NCBI GenBank assembly: GCA_903840265.1
Contig: CAIMFH010000190.1
Coordinates: 1-64,000, forward strand
Direction: 5' to 3'
Origin: an uncultured Schlesneria sp.
GTDB taxonomy: Bacteria > Planctomycetota > Planctomycetia > Planctomycetales > Planctomycetaceae
DNA: 64,000 nucleotides
Below the pieces are notes generated by a model. The model did not search any database. It was not told where the DNA came from and saw nothing but the letters and a program-made list of their open reading frames with translations. The number at the start of each line of letters is the position of its first letter. Position 1 is the stretch's first letter. Shown here one piece after another: positions 1 to 8,027 of this stretch. Made by a program: the position numbers and the translations under genes.

Positions 1-343
1 CCAGTCAATCTCTGGACAAGCAATGGCCAATTTTTTTCCTAAATCACTCAAACAAAGATGCTTTTTGGTTCCTAAATGAGGGCATCTGGGCGACGATTCG
101 GTTGACGGGGGAGAGGTTCTTGCGACGCAAATATTTGCTGCCAATTGCCATACGACAAATTGTCGCACTTATATCGCCTCGTGTCGAACGGGATTTGGTC
201 GTCGGGAACTGGCTCATCCGTCAGATTGCCCCGACGCCAAATAACGCCCCTCCGGATTGGCTGTGAGCCAATTTTCGCGGTTACTGCGTTATTGGATCAG
301 TGGGGAGCGGAGTTTCGTTGCGGCAGCAGGCCAGCCAATCGAG
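1..343. other. Left-edge non-coding stretch
   Basis: I see no convincing gene here. The ORFs called in this stretch have low-complexity or Arg/Ser-rich products typical of shadow frames. The minus-strand beta-helix gene ends at its right border, so this may hold that gene's 3' region or the far end of a gene lying outside the window. No clear hairpin terminator was seen. Confidence 0.4.
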
Positions 344-1741
344 CTACTCGTCCAGTAGATTTTCGCTCACTTTGACATGTTCGGGAACCTGGATGCCGCG
401 GTTGGCTCGGCAGTGGGCGATGGAGTTGGATTTGCCGGGGCCGGTCCATTTGATGCTGGCGGCGGTGAGTTTCTGTTCGCGGGTGTCGAGGAATGAGCAA
501 CCGGTGAGCATGGTTTCGGAACAGTCTTCGGCGTAGAGGCCGAACGGGGTTCCTTCCAGGACTTGCAGGCCGGTCAGGGTCATCTGGCGGCAGCGGATCA
601 GTTCGATCAGGCCCTGGCGTTTAATGGGGATCACTCCGGCGACGGTATGTTCTCCGGCTTGAGCATCCTGGATCTGCAGACCGGTCAGCGTGCAGTTCTG
701 GCAATCGACCAGACGGATGCCGGTGCAGAGTTCTTTGTCCTTGTAGTCGGGATTGTGGCCGAAGCAGTTCGCGCCGATCACGAGGTTCTGGCATTCTTCG
801 GCCAGCAGATTGCGATTGTGGCCGCTGTAGATGTAGTTGCCTTCAAACGTGATGCCGCGGGCGAGCGTTAGATGGACGTTGGTTTCCTGACTGCCGATCA
901 GGTTGCTGCTGATGCACCACATCCCGGTGAGATGCGCGTGCTCGGACGGGCCGCCAATAAAGCGGATGTTGGCTCCATTGGGACTGTAGGTCGCCTGGAT
1001 TGTGTTGCTGGAGATCGTTCCTTCGCGAACGGTTCCTCCCTGTGAACAATCGATGTAGATCTCGGCGGTGGGGACATCGGCGACTTCAGGCCGATTGAAG
1101 CCGCGATAGTTGTTGTATTCGATGTCATTGCCGGTGATCTGCAGATTGCGGATCTCGCTCCCTTCGATGCGGATACCACCCAGGCGGTTGTAGCTGATGT
1201 GGCTGCCGACGATGTTCGCCTGATGCAGATTGACCTTATCGAGCCAGACACCGATTCCGGTGTTGTGGTAGATGTGACAGTGACTGATCAGGACGTTGCG
1301 GCAGCGCCTGGTGACATGCACCGCGTGGCGGACCTTGCGGATCAGTACGCCGGTCAATGTCGGCTGCATGATGCCGTTGAAGCGGACCCCATCGGCTTCG
1401 GAGTGCTTCCCTTCAATCTCAATCTGACTGATCGTGGGCATTCGTTCGGACTGCCAGACTTCGGGCTTGAAGCTGTTGGGGTCCGCCGAGCCTTCGTGAT
1501 GACCGAGGAACTCGAACACCGGTCCGGCCCCGTGCATGATCAGCTTGGCCGTGCCGCCGGAACCGTGAATGGCGAGGCGTCCGGTCTTGGAAAGATCGAA
1601 GGTGATCGTGCGCGTGATGCGGTACTCGCCGCGAGGGAACTCGAGCAGGCCATCGCCGCCGTCGTGCAGGGCATGCTCGATGGCGGCGGTGTCGTCGGCC
1701 AAGCCGTCACCCATGGCTCCAAAATCGCGGACGTTGGTCAT
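344..1741 (-). CDS. Right-handed beta-helix (pectate-lyase-3-like) protein
   Basis: The N-terminus NVRDFGAMGDGLADDTAAIE matches the opening motif of the pectate lyase superfamily beta-helix fold found in polysaccharide lyases and phage-tail-like depolymerases. It is followed by repeating short rungs rich in Asn, Ile, Gly and Val, with many N-x-I/V patterns, as expected for parallel beta-helix coils. I start it at the ATG giving MTNVRDFG (465 residues). The longer track ORF adds about 100 unrelated residues and would run into the divergent MFS gene. No signal peptide is visible after this start. The substrate is unknown; a carbohydrate-active role is a family-based inference and catalytic residues cannot be assigned. 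A 23-nt hairpin repeat lies just upstream. Confidence 0.8.
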   Translation of the reverse strand: MTNVRDFGAMGDGLADDTAAIEHALHDGGDGLLEFPRGEYRITRTITFDLSKTGRLAIHGSGGTAKLIMHGAGPVFEFLGHHEGSADPNSFKPEVWQSERMPTISQIEIEGKHSEADGVRFNGIMQPTLTGVLIRKVRHAVHVTRRCRNVLISHCHIYHNTGIGVWLDKVNLHQANIVGSHISYNRLGGIRIEGSEIRNLQITGNDIEYNNYRGFNRPEVADVPTAEIYIDCSQGGTVREGTISSNTIQATYSPNGANIRFIGGPSEHAHLTGMWCISSNLIGSQETNVHLTLARGITFEGNYIYSGHNRNLLAEECQNLVIGANCFGHNPDYKDKELCTGIRLVDCQNCTLTGLQIQDAQAGEHTVAGVIPIKRQGLIELIRCRQMTLTGLQVLEGTPFGLYAEDCSETMLTGCSFLDTREQKLTAASIKWTGPGKSNSIAHCRANRGIQVPEHVKVSENLLDE

Positions 1742-1787
1742 CGGGTGGATCCTGTCGGAAAGTTGGCGAAGACGGAAAACGAAGAGA

Positions 1788-1810
1788 GTTATGCTGAAGC
1801 ATAACCTACG
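1788..1810. repeat. 23-nt hairpin repeat, copy 1 (GTTATGCT-GA-AGCATAAC)
   Basis: GTTATGCTGAAGCATAAC is a perfect 8-bp inverted repeat with a 2-nt centre, followed by CTACG. The identical 23 nt recur at 27401-27423. This copy lies between the beta-helix gene and the divergent MFS gene, so here it is not at a gene 3' end. Function unknown. Confidence 0.8.
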
Positions 1811-1940
1811 TGGGAGGATACAGTTGGGGTGCGAAGACTGAAATTGTTGCAGACTTCGGAATGGCGATTTTGTAATTGGCGGACTCTGTGATACGATCCC
1901 GCTTCGACGCACGCGGGGTGATACGGAAGGCAAGACGATC

Positions 1941-3353
1941 GTGGCGAGTGTGGGGGCGACAGAGGCTGCAGCAGACAGCGCACAGGGCGAATTTGCCCCG
2001 CCGCCTCTAGTGAAGTCCCCTACCCTGAAGCGTGACCTGCGGTTCAACGTCGCCGATGGTGCCAGTTATGGCGTGATGGTGGGAGGCGGCGAAACCTATC
2101 TGCAGGCGTTCGTCCTGGCGATTGGATTGGGCGAAGTCTTTGTCGGACTGGTCGCCAGCCTGCCCGTGCTGATTGGCAGCCTGCTGCAATTGATCTCTCC
2201 GATGGCGGTGAGACATTTGAAATCACACAAGCAGTGGGTGATTTTCTGTGCGGGCCTGCAGGCATTGTGCTTCGTCCCATTGATCGCCGCGGCCGTGTAC
2301 GGGCACATTTCGGAAGTTGCCGTGCTGGCTGTCGCATCGATCTATTGGGCAGCGGGGTTGGGAACCAGTCCCGCGTGGAATACGTGGCAAGGGACTTTGG
2401 TTCCGCGTGAAATTCGAGCGAAGTTCTTTGCGAAGCGCTCACGCATCAGCCAAGCCGCCACGCTGCTGGGGTTCCTGGTGGGTGGTTTCGCACTGCAGTA
2501 CGGTAAGAACACAGGCGATCCCGCTCAGGTGCTGATGATCTTCTGCTGGTTGTTTGGGATCTCGTGCGTGTGCCGGATTTTGTCGACGGTGTGCTTGTGG
2601 GCTCAAAGTGAGCCGACGCCGATCCCATCGAACATGCGCTTCCTGACTCTTTCCGAGCAGTGGCGTAAGTTCTCACGCGGATCGTCGGGCCGCCTGCTGG
2701 TGTCCGCCGTCGGCATGCAGGTCGGTGTGCATGTCGCGGGGCCGTTCTTCTCGCCGTATATGCTGAAGGAACTGAAGTGGGATTACACTCAGTTCGCCAT
2801 CGTGCTGGGCGTGTCGTATGTCGCGAAGATTGCGTGCTTGCCGGCGTGGGGTCGGGTGGCTCATCGAATGGGCGCGCATCGGCTGCTGTGGATTGGTGCG
2901 ATTGGGATCGTCCCCCTGGCGGGTGGCTGGGTGGTGAGTGCCAACTACTATTGGCTGCTGGTGCTGCAGGTCATGGCGGGAGCCGCGTGGGGCGCCTACG
3001 AACTGGCGCTGGTGCTGCTGTTCTTCGAGACCATTCCGGAATCGGAACGAACCAGCCTGCTGACGGTCTATAACGTCGCGAACTCGGCCGCGCTGGCAGC
3101 GGGATCGTTGATCGGAGCGGGGATCCTGAAAGGGGTCGGCGTCTCGATTGTGGGCTATCTGTGGGTCTTTGCGGCGTCGACCCTCATTCGCGCGCTGGCC
3201 CTGCTGCTGCTGAGGCGAGTCCCAATGACGGTCGTGCTATCTGACAATGTGCCGGTGCGGACGCTGACGATTCGCGCCGCGAGTGAAACGCTGGACTCGC
3301 CCATTCTGTCCGGGCTGCCTGATCAGGTGAATGCGGCACCTGAGGATAAATAA
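1941..3353 (+). CDS. Major facilitator superfamily transporter
   Basis: The 470-residue product is strongly hydrophobic, with about 10-12 predicted membrane helices starting near residue 50 and a soluble central loop near residue 230, the usual MFS 6+6 layout. Segments such as FVGLVASLPVLIGSLLQLISP and the loop RAKFFAKRSRISQA between helices are MFS-like. The start is a GTG; no ATG lies near the N-terminus, and the first 40 or so residues are a soluble extension rich in Ala, Pro and Ser. The substrate cannot be told from sequence. It is divergent from the beta-helix gene, and a hairpin follows the stop. Planctomycetes carry many such orphan MFS proteins. Confidence 0.82.
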   Translation: MASVGATEAAADSAQGEFAPPPLVKSPTLKRDLRFNVADGASYGVMVGGGETYLQAFVLAIGLGEVFVGLVASLPVLIGSLLQLISPMAVRHLKSHKQWVIFCAGLQALCFVPLIAAAVYGHISEVAVLAVASIYWAAGLGTSPAWNTWQGTLVPREIRAKFFAKRSRISQAATLLGFLVGGFALQYGKNTGDPAQVLMIFCWLFGISCVCRILSTVCLWAQSEPTPIPSNMRFLTLSEQWRKFSRGSSGRLLVSAVGMQVGVHVAGPFFSPYMLKELKWDYTQFAIVLGVSYVAKIACLPAWGRVAHRMGAHRLLWIGAIGIVPLAGGWVVSANYYWLLVLQVMAGAAWGAYELALVLLFFETIPESERTSLLTVYNVANSAALAAGSLIGAGILKGVGVSIVGYLWVFAASTLIRALALLLLRRVPMTVVLSDNVPVRTLTIRAASETLDSPILSGLPDQVNAAPEDK

Positions 3354-3357
3354 AAAA

Positions 3358-3388
3358 CTCCCGAGGAAGATCTAAGCTTCCGCGGGAG
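3358..3388. terminator. Hairpin after MFS gene, T-tract on minus strand
   Basis: CTCCCG-A-GGAAG / CTTCC-G-CGGGAG forms an 11-bp interrupted stem five bases past the MFS stop. The A-run AAATAAAAAA lies on its left, so a U-tract would form only on a minus-strand transcript. It may act in both directions. No minus-strand gene ends here, which leaves its role open. Confidence 0.5.
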
Positions 3389-3627
3389 CTCCGTGCGAAG
3401 GGACAAGATAATAGCAGTCGAACAACGGTCCACGAAGGACGCACGGGATGGAATACACGAGAGCAATGCGATCAAGAAACCGACAAGAACGATGAAATGA
3501 ACTGAAGCGATTTATACCGGTCGGCAACGTGTTTGAGAATCCAAGTTCCCACGGAATTAACAATTGACCGTGCCGAGCGCATCATTTTGCGGCAGACGCG
3601 TTGTCTGACAGAGGTTGAACGGAAAGT

Positions 3628-4200
3628 ATGGTCCTCTCGATTCGATTTGAGCAAGCAGTGGCTTATGCGTTGATTGTGCATTCCGGCCAACTGCGGAAGT
3701 CGACCTCGATTCCGTATGTGTCGCACTTATTGGCGGTGGCAGGTCTGGTTTTGGAACACGGCGGCGATGAAGACGAAGCGATTGCCGCTCTACTGCACGA
3801 CGCCGTCGAAGATGCGGGCGGGCAGCCGCGCCTACAGGACATCCGGCAGCGATTTGGTGAACGAGTCGCGGATATCGTGCTGGGATGCACCGATACTGAC
3901 GTGATGCCGAAGCCGCCGTGGCGAGCCCGCAAGGAAGCCTACATTGCGCATCTCATGGAGGCATCGCCGTCGGCTCGGCTGGTGTCATGCTGTGACAAAT
4001 TGCACAACTGCCGGACGATCGTTTCGGACCTGTATGTCCACGGCGATGAGGTTTGGAAGAAGTTCACCGGCGGGCGCGACGGCACCTTGTGGTACTACGC
4101 CGCGCTACTGGCTGAATACCGCCGTCTGAAAGTTCCTCAGCATCTGGTGAACGAGTTGGCACGCACAGTTCAGGCGATGCAGACACTGGCCGCGAAATAG
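3628..4200 (+). CDS. HD-domain phosphohydrolase (RelA/SpoT hydrolase-like)
   Basis: The 190-residue protein carries the HD metal-binding signature: H33 in YVSHLLAVAG, H57-D58 in LLHDAVED, and a later Asp in CCDKLHNCR. The pattern and the phrase HDAVED resemble the (p)ppGpp-hydrolase HD domain of RelA/SpoT and small alarmone hydrolases (Mesh1-like), but there is no synthetase or TGS domain. A nucleotide pyrophosphate hydrolase role is an inference; the substrate could be different. It is a single gene, convergent with the STN-like gene downstream, with a hairpin between the two stops. Confidence 0.82.
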   Translation: MVLSIRFEQAVAYALIVHSGQLRKSTSIPYVSHLLAVAGLVLEHGGDEDEAIAALLHDAVEDAGGQPRLQDIRQRFGERVADIVLGCTDTDVMPKPPWRARKEAYIAHLMEASPSARLVSCCDKLHNCRTIVSDLYVHGDEVWKKFTGGRDGTLWYYAALLAEYRRLKVPQHLVNELARTVQAMQTLAAK

Positions 4201-4206
4201 CGGTAC

Positions 4207-4228
4207 GGTGCGAAATTCCGGTCGCACC
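4207..4228. terminator. Hairpin between convergent genes
   Basis: GGTGCGA-(8 nt)-TCGCACC gives a 7-bp perfect stem between the HD gene stop and the STN-like gene stop. There is no T-tract, so a bidirectional terminator is plausible but unproven. Confidence 0.45.
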
Positions 4229-4235
4229 ATCTTCA

Positions 4236-5252
4236 CTAGTATGGTGGTAGCGATGTTGTTTTGGATGGGGATAGCGATGTTGGCCCAGATTCGGGCGTCA
4301 GTGTCGCTGCTCCGGCAGAGACCTCATCGAGTTGATTCAGCAGATCAACGATCTCTTCATGGAGGCGTTGTGTCTGGCGGATGATGAGTGAGGTATTCGT
4401 CGAGCGGAGATTCCCCTCACGCGACAGGTGGCGTCCACCGCCGCCGCCGCCGGAACCAGGCGCCCCACCTGGTGCCGGCATGCCGGGGGCCGCGTTCCGA
4501 CGTTGTTCGGGCGGGGCGATTGGAGTCCAGGTATCCGGGGCGATCGTGCTGCGAATGATCTGGTCCAGTTCAGTCGGCGTCACGCCCTTGAGACGGGAGA
4601 CATCATAGACGCGGGTTTCAAAATGTTCGTTCGCCTTTGCCGCTAACGTGACGACAAGAACCTCATTCTTGATAATGTAGTCCAAGGCAAGCGGTTCCAG
4701 AATCATGGCGAGCGCACTTTTCAGTGTGGTGCCCGTCATCACCAATGTGACCTGCTGATCAGTCGCGACACCTTCATTCTGCAGAGCCTGCTTGTCCAGC
4801 CAGATTTCGATATGGTGCAGGTCTTCCAGATAGTTGAGCGCTTCCTCCAGTGGGTTGTCGGTGAAACTCACTTCTGTCGGGTTTTCCAAAGCGGCTTCGA
4901 TTTTCTTCACCAACGGGCTGCGCAGTTTGCGATCCCAATTCTTGGATGGTGCTTTCGGCAGAATCGAGGGAGCGACAGCGGCCGCCCCGTCTGCTCCAGC
5001 AGGCTGCTGCCCTTGTACCGGAGGCGCACCGATCACAATCGCCCCGTCCGCAATTGGCCGTGGTTTCACTGGCGGCTTGCCCGTGATCCCTCTTTCAGTA
5101 ACTTCATTCTGGTTGCCCGCCAGCACCGGGACAAAGTCGCCTTGATCATCTCCTTGTTGTGGATCGCCAACCGCGTAGGAAGCGCTAACACCTGCGACAG
5201 CCAGCCCCACAGTTGCAACTATTGCCAGGCAAATTTTTGTCAGCGTCGTCAT
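4236..5252 (-). CDS. Secreted STN/secretin-like domain protein
   Basis: A 338-residue product with a clean signal peptide (MTTLTKICLAIVATVGLAVAG...). After a Pro/Ala-rich linker, residues of about 125-225 form a planctomycete STN-like domain: VSFTDNPLEEALNYLEDL, then LVMTGTTLKSALAMILEPL and YIIKNEVLVVT, the beta-alpha-beta pattern of secretin/TonB short N-terminal domains. Near the C-terminus is a glycine-rich tract (GGAPGSGGGGGG), then a helix and a Ser/Thr-rich tail. An AAGGA-type ribosome site precedes the ATG. It could bind a partner in the periplasm or scaffold, but there is no secretin pore domain, so it is not a full secretin. Partner unknown. Confidence 0.72.
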   Translation of the reverse strand: MTTLTKICLAIVATVGLAVAGVSASYAVGDPQQGDDQGDFVPVLAGNQNEVTERGITGKPPVKPRPIADGAIVIGAPPVQGQQPAGADGAAAVAPSILPKAPSKNWDRKLRSPLVKKIEAALENPTEVSFTDNPLEEALNYLEDLHHIEIWLDKQALQNEGVATDQQVTLVMTGTTLKSALAMILEPLALDYIIKNEVLVVTLAAKANEHFETRVYDVSRLKGVTPTELDQIIRSTIAPDTWTPIAPPEQRRNAAPGMPAPGGAPGSGGGGGGRHLSREGNLRSTNTSLIIRQTQRLHEEIVDLLNQLDEVSAGAATLTPESGPTSLSPSKTTSLPPY

Positions 5253-5915
5253 GGCAGCCAGTTCCTTCCCCGCGAGTTCCAGAGCGCGATGTCACCACTT
5301 CACAATCGCTTCCACGCCAGCCACATGACCGCACACGCCACAGTATCTCGACCAGCGATGGCTCGATCACCAATTCAGAGCGGGACATCAAATCGGTAGC
5401 GGTGTGAGGAAGTGTGACAGACATGGTCAGACAGTATAGTGCCTGCGGACCAAGAATTGCCGCACGAAATTTTTGGGAACGACCAAGAATTGTGACGATC
5501 CCAATGGCCAACACCGCGAAGGATTGTGAGCCTGAAAAATAGGGATTGACGGTGAAATGGGGATTCGGTGGATTAACCGCGTGGTGGCGGGCAAAACAGG
5601 AACTGTTCATCACCAGCCGAGCAGATCACTTCGCCTGACGTTCCATCACACGCGGGGCGGTGCCCACGCGGCCAATCGAAAACAGGCTTCACAGCGCTGC
5701 CGAAGAGGTTCGTTAAGCGTCGACGAGTAGCGTGTCGCTTTGCCGTTCGCGAAAGTCACGTGGGCTCATCAGGCATTTGCGAGGAATCGCGTGTTGGCGC
5801 GGACAGACAGGGAATTGGTCTGCCTCTCGCTTAAAGAGGGAGCACCGTAGCACTGTGGCAGACAGATCTGATCACGAATCGCAGTGATTCGCTCTGACAG
5901 TCAAAGCCGTCATTG
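5253..5915. other. Intergenic stretch with one REP-like repeat
   Basis: No ORF here is convincing; those in the track are Arg/Ser/His-rich shadow frames. The stretch holds the promoter side of the STN-like gene and one copy of the CGCGGGGC hairpin repeat near its middle. I see nothing else recognisable. Confidence 0.4.
5647..5680 (+). repeat. REP-like hairpin repeat, copy 1
   Basis: CACACGCGGGGCGGTGCCCACGCGG followed by a CCAATCGA tail matches three other copies (11307, 20012, 32110). CGCG-GGGC / GCCC-A-CGCG can form a stem-loop. This copy diverges in the loop and in the tail, which reads GCCAATCGA instead of GTCAAACGA. Confidence 0.7.
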
Positions 5916-6074
5916 CTATTGGAAGAAGTCTGCCAGCATGCCAAAGAATCCGCAGGCGTTCAGGCAGATATCGTAGAGGATGCCGCGCAGCAGGTTTCTG
6001 GGGCCATCGATCGACCAGGCGACAACGATGACAAATGCAAATGGGCTCGCTTTTTCGACAACGAGGTCGCGCAT
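5916..6074 (-). CDS. Possible 52-residue small membrane-associated protein
   Basis: Starting at the internal ATG gives MRDLVVEKASPFAFVIVVAW..., 52 residues with a hydrophobic stretch near residues 12-20 and a second hydrophobic, Phe-rich C-terminus (FFGMLADFF). A GGAG sequence lies nine bases before this ATG. The longer track ORF start has no such site. No family is recognised, and it could be a chance ORF in a gene-poor stretch. Confidence 0.35.
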   Translation of the reverse strand: MRDLVVEKASPFAFVIVVAWSIDGPRNLLRGILYDICLNACGFFGMLADFFQ

Positions 6075-6572
6075 CTTCCACTCCTCTGGAAAATGAAGAC
6101 AAGTTGGCGGCCCGACAAGTTGTGTTACGTGAAAGCAGCAATTCAAAGATGTGACTGCGAATCGCTGTGCTTCCGATGTGACGCCGCAAACTTAGATTGA
6201 ATGTCGAATCTGTGCGTCGAAATTCTTGGATTGCGAGTGGCAAACGGCGACTTTGCTGGGGCGTCTGCCGACTGTGACGACTGTGACGGCGATAGGGAGG
6301 CCTACCGCGAGAAAACGGGCAAGAGACGTTGAAGCAGGAGATTTGGCCACGGATGAACCTGATGCGACACGGATTCAGAGAACCCCGATGATTCGCGATG
6401 GGAAGGAAAGGACGAGCCGAACGGACCAGTGAGGGCACCAAACGGCTGAACTTCGACCACTGTTCCGGCACTTTGTTTGCGATGATCAGTGAGGAGGAAA
6501 TTCAACCTTAAGTTCGCAGTTCGAGAGACCCATTGCAAGTGGTCAGACTTTGAACGCCGGAAGGAGTAAACC
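6075..6572. other. Intergenic stretch with a degenerate CCACGGATGAAC repeat
   Basis: No credible gene. Around 6348-6381 the sequence CCACGGATGAACCTGATGCGACACGGAT resembles a better copy at 11099, a short dispersed repeat. The last 20 bases carry the GGAAGGAG ribosome site of the next gene. Confidence 0.4.
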
Positions 6573-6953
6573 ATGTTTCAGTTTATGAAATCCCGCCTGC
6601 TCGCCGCGAGTACTGTTGCCGCCCTGTTCGGAACCCAAGCTCTTTTGCATCAGGCGAATGCGGAAGACCCACCACCACCAAAAGCGGCGGAACTGGTCCA
6701 TCCAACGGGTGAGCACCACGTTTTGAATTCGTCACCTGTTTTGGATCGCAGACATTCTGATTCGGCCGACACTGAGGCACGAATCAGGAAATCAAGGCGA
6801 TATTACTATACGCCGTACGTTTACCAGCACCCCTACTACTATTATTACCCGAATACGAATCCTGGCATGACGACTGGTCCATCGATGTACTTCCCTGATC
6901 CGCTCAATAGCGTCTCGGGATACACAGCAGATGGGTTCGGTTACGGATTTTGA
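6573..6953 (+). CDS. Small secreted tyrosine-rich protein
   Basis: A 126-residue product with a signal peptide ending near ALLHQANA/ED. The mature part starts Pro-rich (DPPPPK), then has a basic patch (RKSRR) followed by a Tyr-rich stretch with YYYTPYVY and YYYYYP, and ends in Gly/Tyr/Phe. No enzyme motif is visible. GGAAGGAG precedes the ATG at good spacing, and a strong terminator follows, so it is probably expressed as a single gene. Tyr-rich secreted proteins can be structural or cross-linked surface proteins, but that is only a guess. Confidence 0.75.
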   Translation: MFQFMKSRLLAASTVAALFGTQALLHQANAEDPPPPKAAELVHPTGEHHVLNSSPVLDRRHSDSADTEARIRKSRRYYYTPYVYQHPYYYYYPNTNPGMTTGPSMYFPDPLNSVSGYTADGFGYGF

Positions 6954-6996
6954 GCCGTCGAGGTTCGGGCAACTTAGAAATCAGTCGGCCATTGAG

Positions 6997-7026
6997 CGGC
7001 GGTCTTTACGACCGCCGTTTTTGTTT
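6997..7026 (+). terminator. Intrinsic terminator of the Tyr-rich gene
   Basis: CGGCGGTC-TTTAC-GACCGCCG is a perfect 8-bp GC-rich stem with a 5-nt loop followed by TTTTTGTTT. This is the clearest rho-independent terminator in the window. It also separates the gene from the convergent DinB-like gene. Confidence 0.88.
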
Positions 7027-7037
7027 AGCCAGCTCGG

Positions 7038-7580
7038 TCAACTATTTTCCAGCCGCGCCATGGAAATGAGCATCACTTCCGGAAGTTCCGTGACACCGGC
7101 CTGACGCAGCATGTTCATGATTTGGGCCGTCGTGTACTGCGAGTGCGTACACACGTGCAGCAGGATATCGCTACGACGAGTCACAACGCGTTGTCCGGTC
7201 AGCGAAAACTTCTTCGGCACCAGATCTTCAAGTCGGTCTTGGACAAGCGCCTTCAGGTACGCCTCCCAACGATGATCCAGCGCGATCCATTTTTGTCGGA
7301 GCTCATCGATCGTTGTGATCGGTGAATGACCTTGTTGATTGCCAGGAATCATTCGAGGCAGGTCACCCGGAACAAGCGGTTCTTCATCGCCCAACAGAGT
7401 TTCGAGCCAGACGTATTCGGCAGCATACAGGTGGACCAGCGACTTCCAGACGGAACCTTGGCCAATCGGATAGACAGCCCTCAGTTGTGAGTCCGTCAAT
7501 TGGGAAGCGGTATTCAGCAGATTGAGATTCACCCAGACTCGGTGCTGGTGAAGTCGTCTGACTAGATCGATTGCATCCAT
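7038..7580 (-). CDS. DinB/YfiT-like four-helix metal-binding protein
   Basis: The 180-residue length and all-helical profile fit the DinB superfamily. A His in VWKSLVHLYAAEYVWLETLL (about residue 50) and two near the C-terminus in LHVCTHSQYTTAQI form the usual three-His metal site. Family members include thiol-S-transferases (bacillithiol, mycothiol) and damage-induced proteins; which of these applies cannot be told here. It is a single gene with its stop facing the terminator of the Tyr-rich gene. Confidence 0.8.
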   Translation of the reverse strand: MDAIDLVRRLHQHRVWVNLNLLNTASQLTDSQLRAVYPIGQGSVWKSLVHLYAAEYVWLETLLGDEEPLVPGDLPRMIPGNQQGHSPITTIDELRQKWIALDHRWEAYLKALVQDRLEDLVPKKFSLTGQRVVTRRSDILLHVCTHSQYTTAQIMNMLRQAGVTELPEVMLISMARLENS

Positions 7581-8027
7581 TTACTGCCTTCTTCAGATCA
7601 TCGTGGAATCGACTAAACCGATAGTGCGTGATGGACAGCTTGAATTCAAGCTGATCTCATTTCGAACAGGCCAGCGATGGCGGCCGCTGCACCGCTGAGG
7701 ACAAGCTGAATGGGATTTGAGTTCGGCGACCAAGCTGAATTATTCACGTCGGGTGCTGCCGTCACGAGACAAAACTTTAGATCTTGCATCGCCACCAGGT
7801 CCACGATCTACTGGATTCCCGCCTGTGCGGAATGACGCATTCGGCGGGTCCCGTGAACGATCCGCGCCAACTCGCTGCTCGCGCAATTCAAACTCACATG
7901 CTCCTGCATGCGGACTGACGTCTTCAGTTATCGATTGCCAAATGGTCGGCGGTTGGGGAATAATCCAAGCTGCCCGCTTGCTACTTCCCCCGCCTTGATG
8001 AGAGTTGCCGCACGGCAGCGTTACCAC
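7581..8027. other. Intergenic stretch upstream of the DUF1592 gene
   Basis: No gene is supported. The tract around 7810-7850 reads TGGATTCCCGCCTGTGCGGAATGACGCATTCGGCGG, similar to widespread short extragenic palindromes of the TTCCCGC...GCGGAATGAC type. The rest is featureless to me apart from serving two divergent gene starts. Confidence 0.4.

Noticed and set aside
1199-1804. 201-residue plus-strand ORF opposite the beta-helix gene
   Set aside because: An antisense shadow of a gene with clear beta-helix rungs; its product has the Asp/Val/Gly bias typical of such shadows.
5185-5613. 142-residue minus-strand ORF overlapping the start of the STN-like gene
   Set aside because: It overlaps the signal peptide of a well-supported gene in another frame, and its own product is Cys/Gly-rich without a recognised fold.
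5872-6471. 199-residue minus-strand ORF
   Set aside because: The product is Arg/Ser/Pro/His-rich with no hydrophobic core or family motif; it looks like a chance frame over spacer DNA and covers the repeat at 6348.
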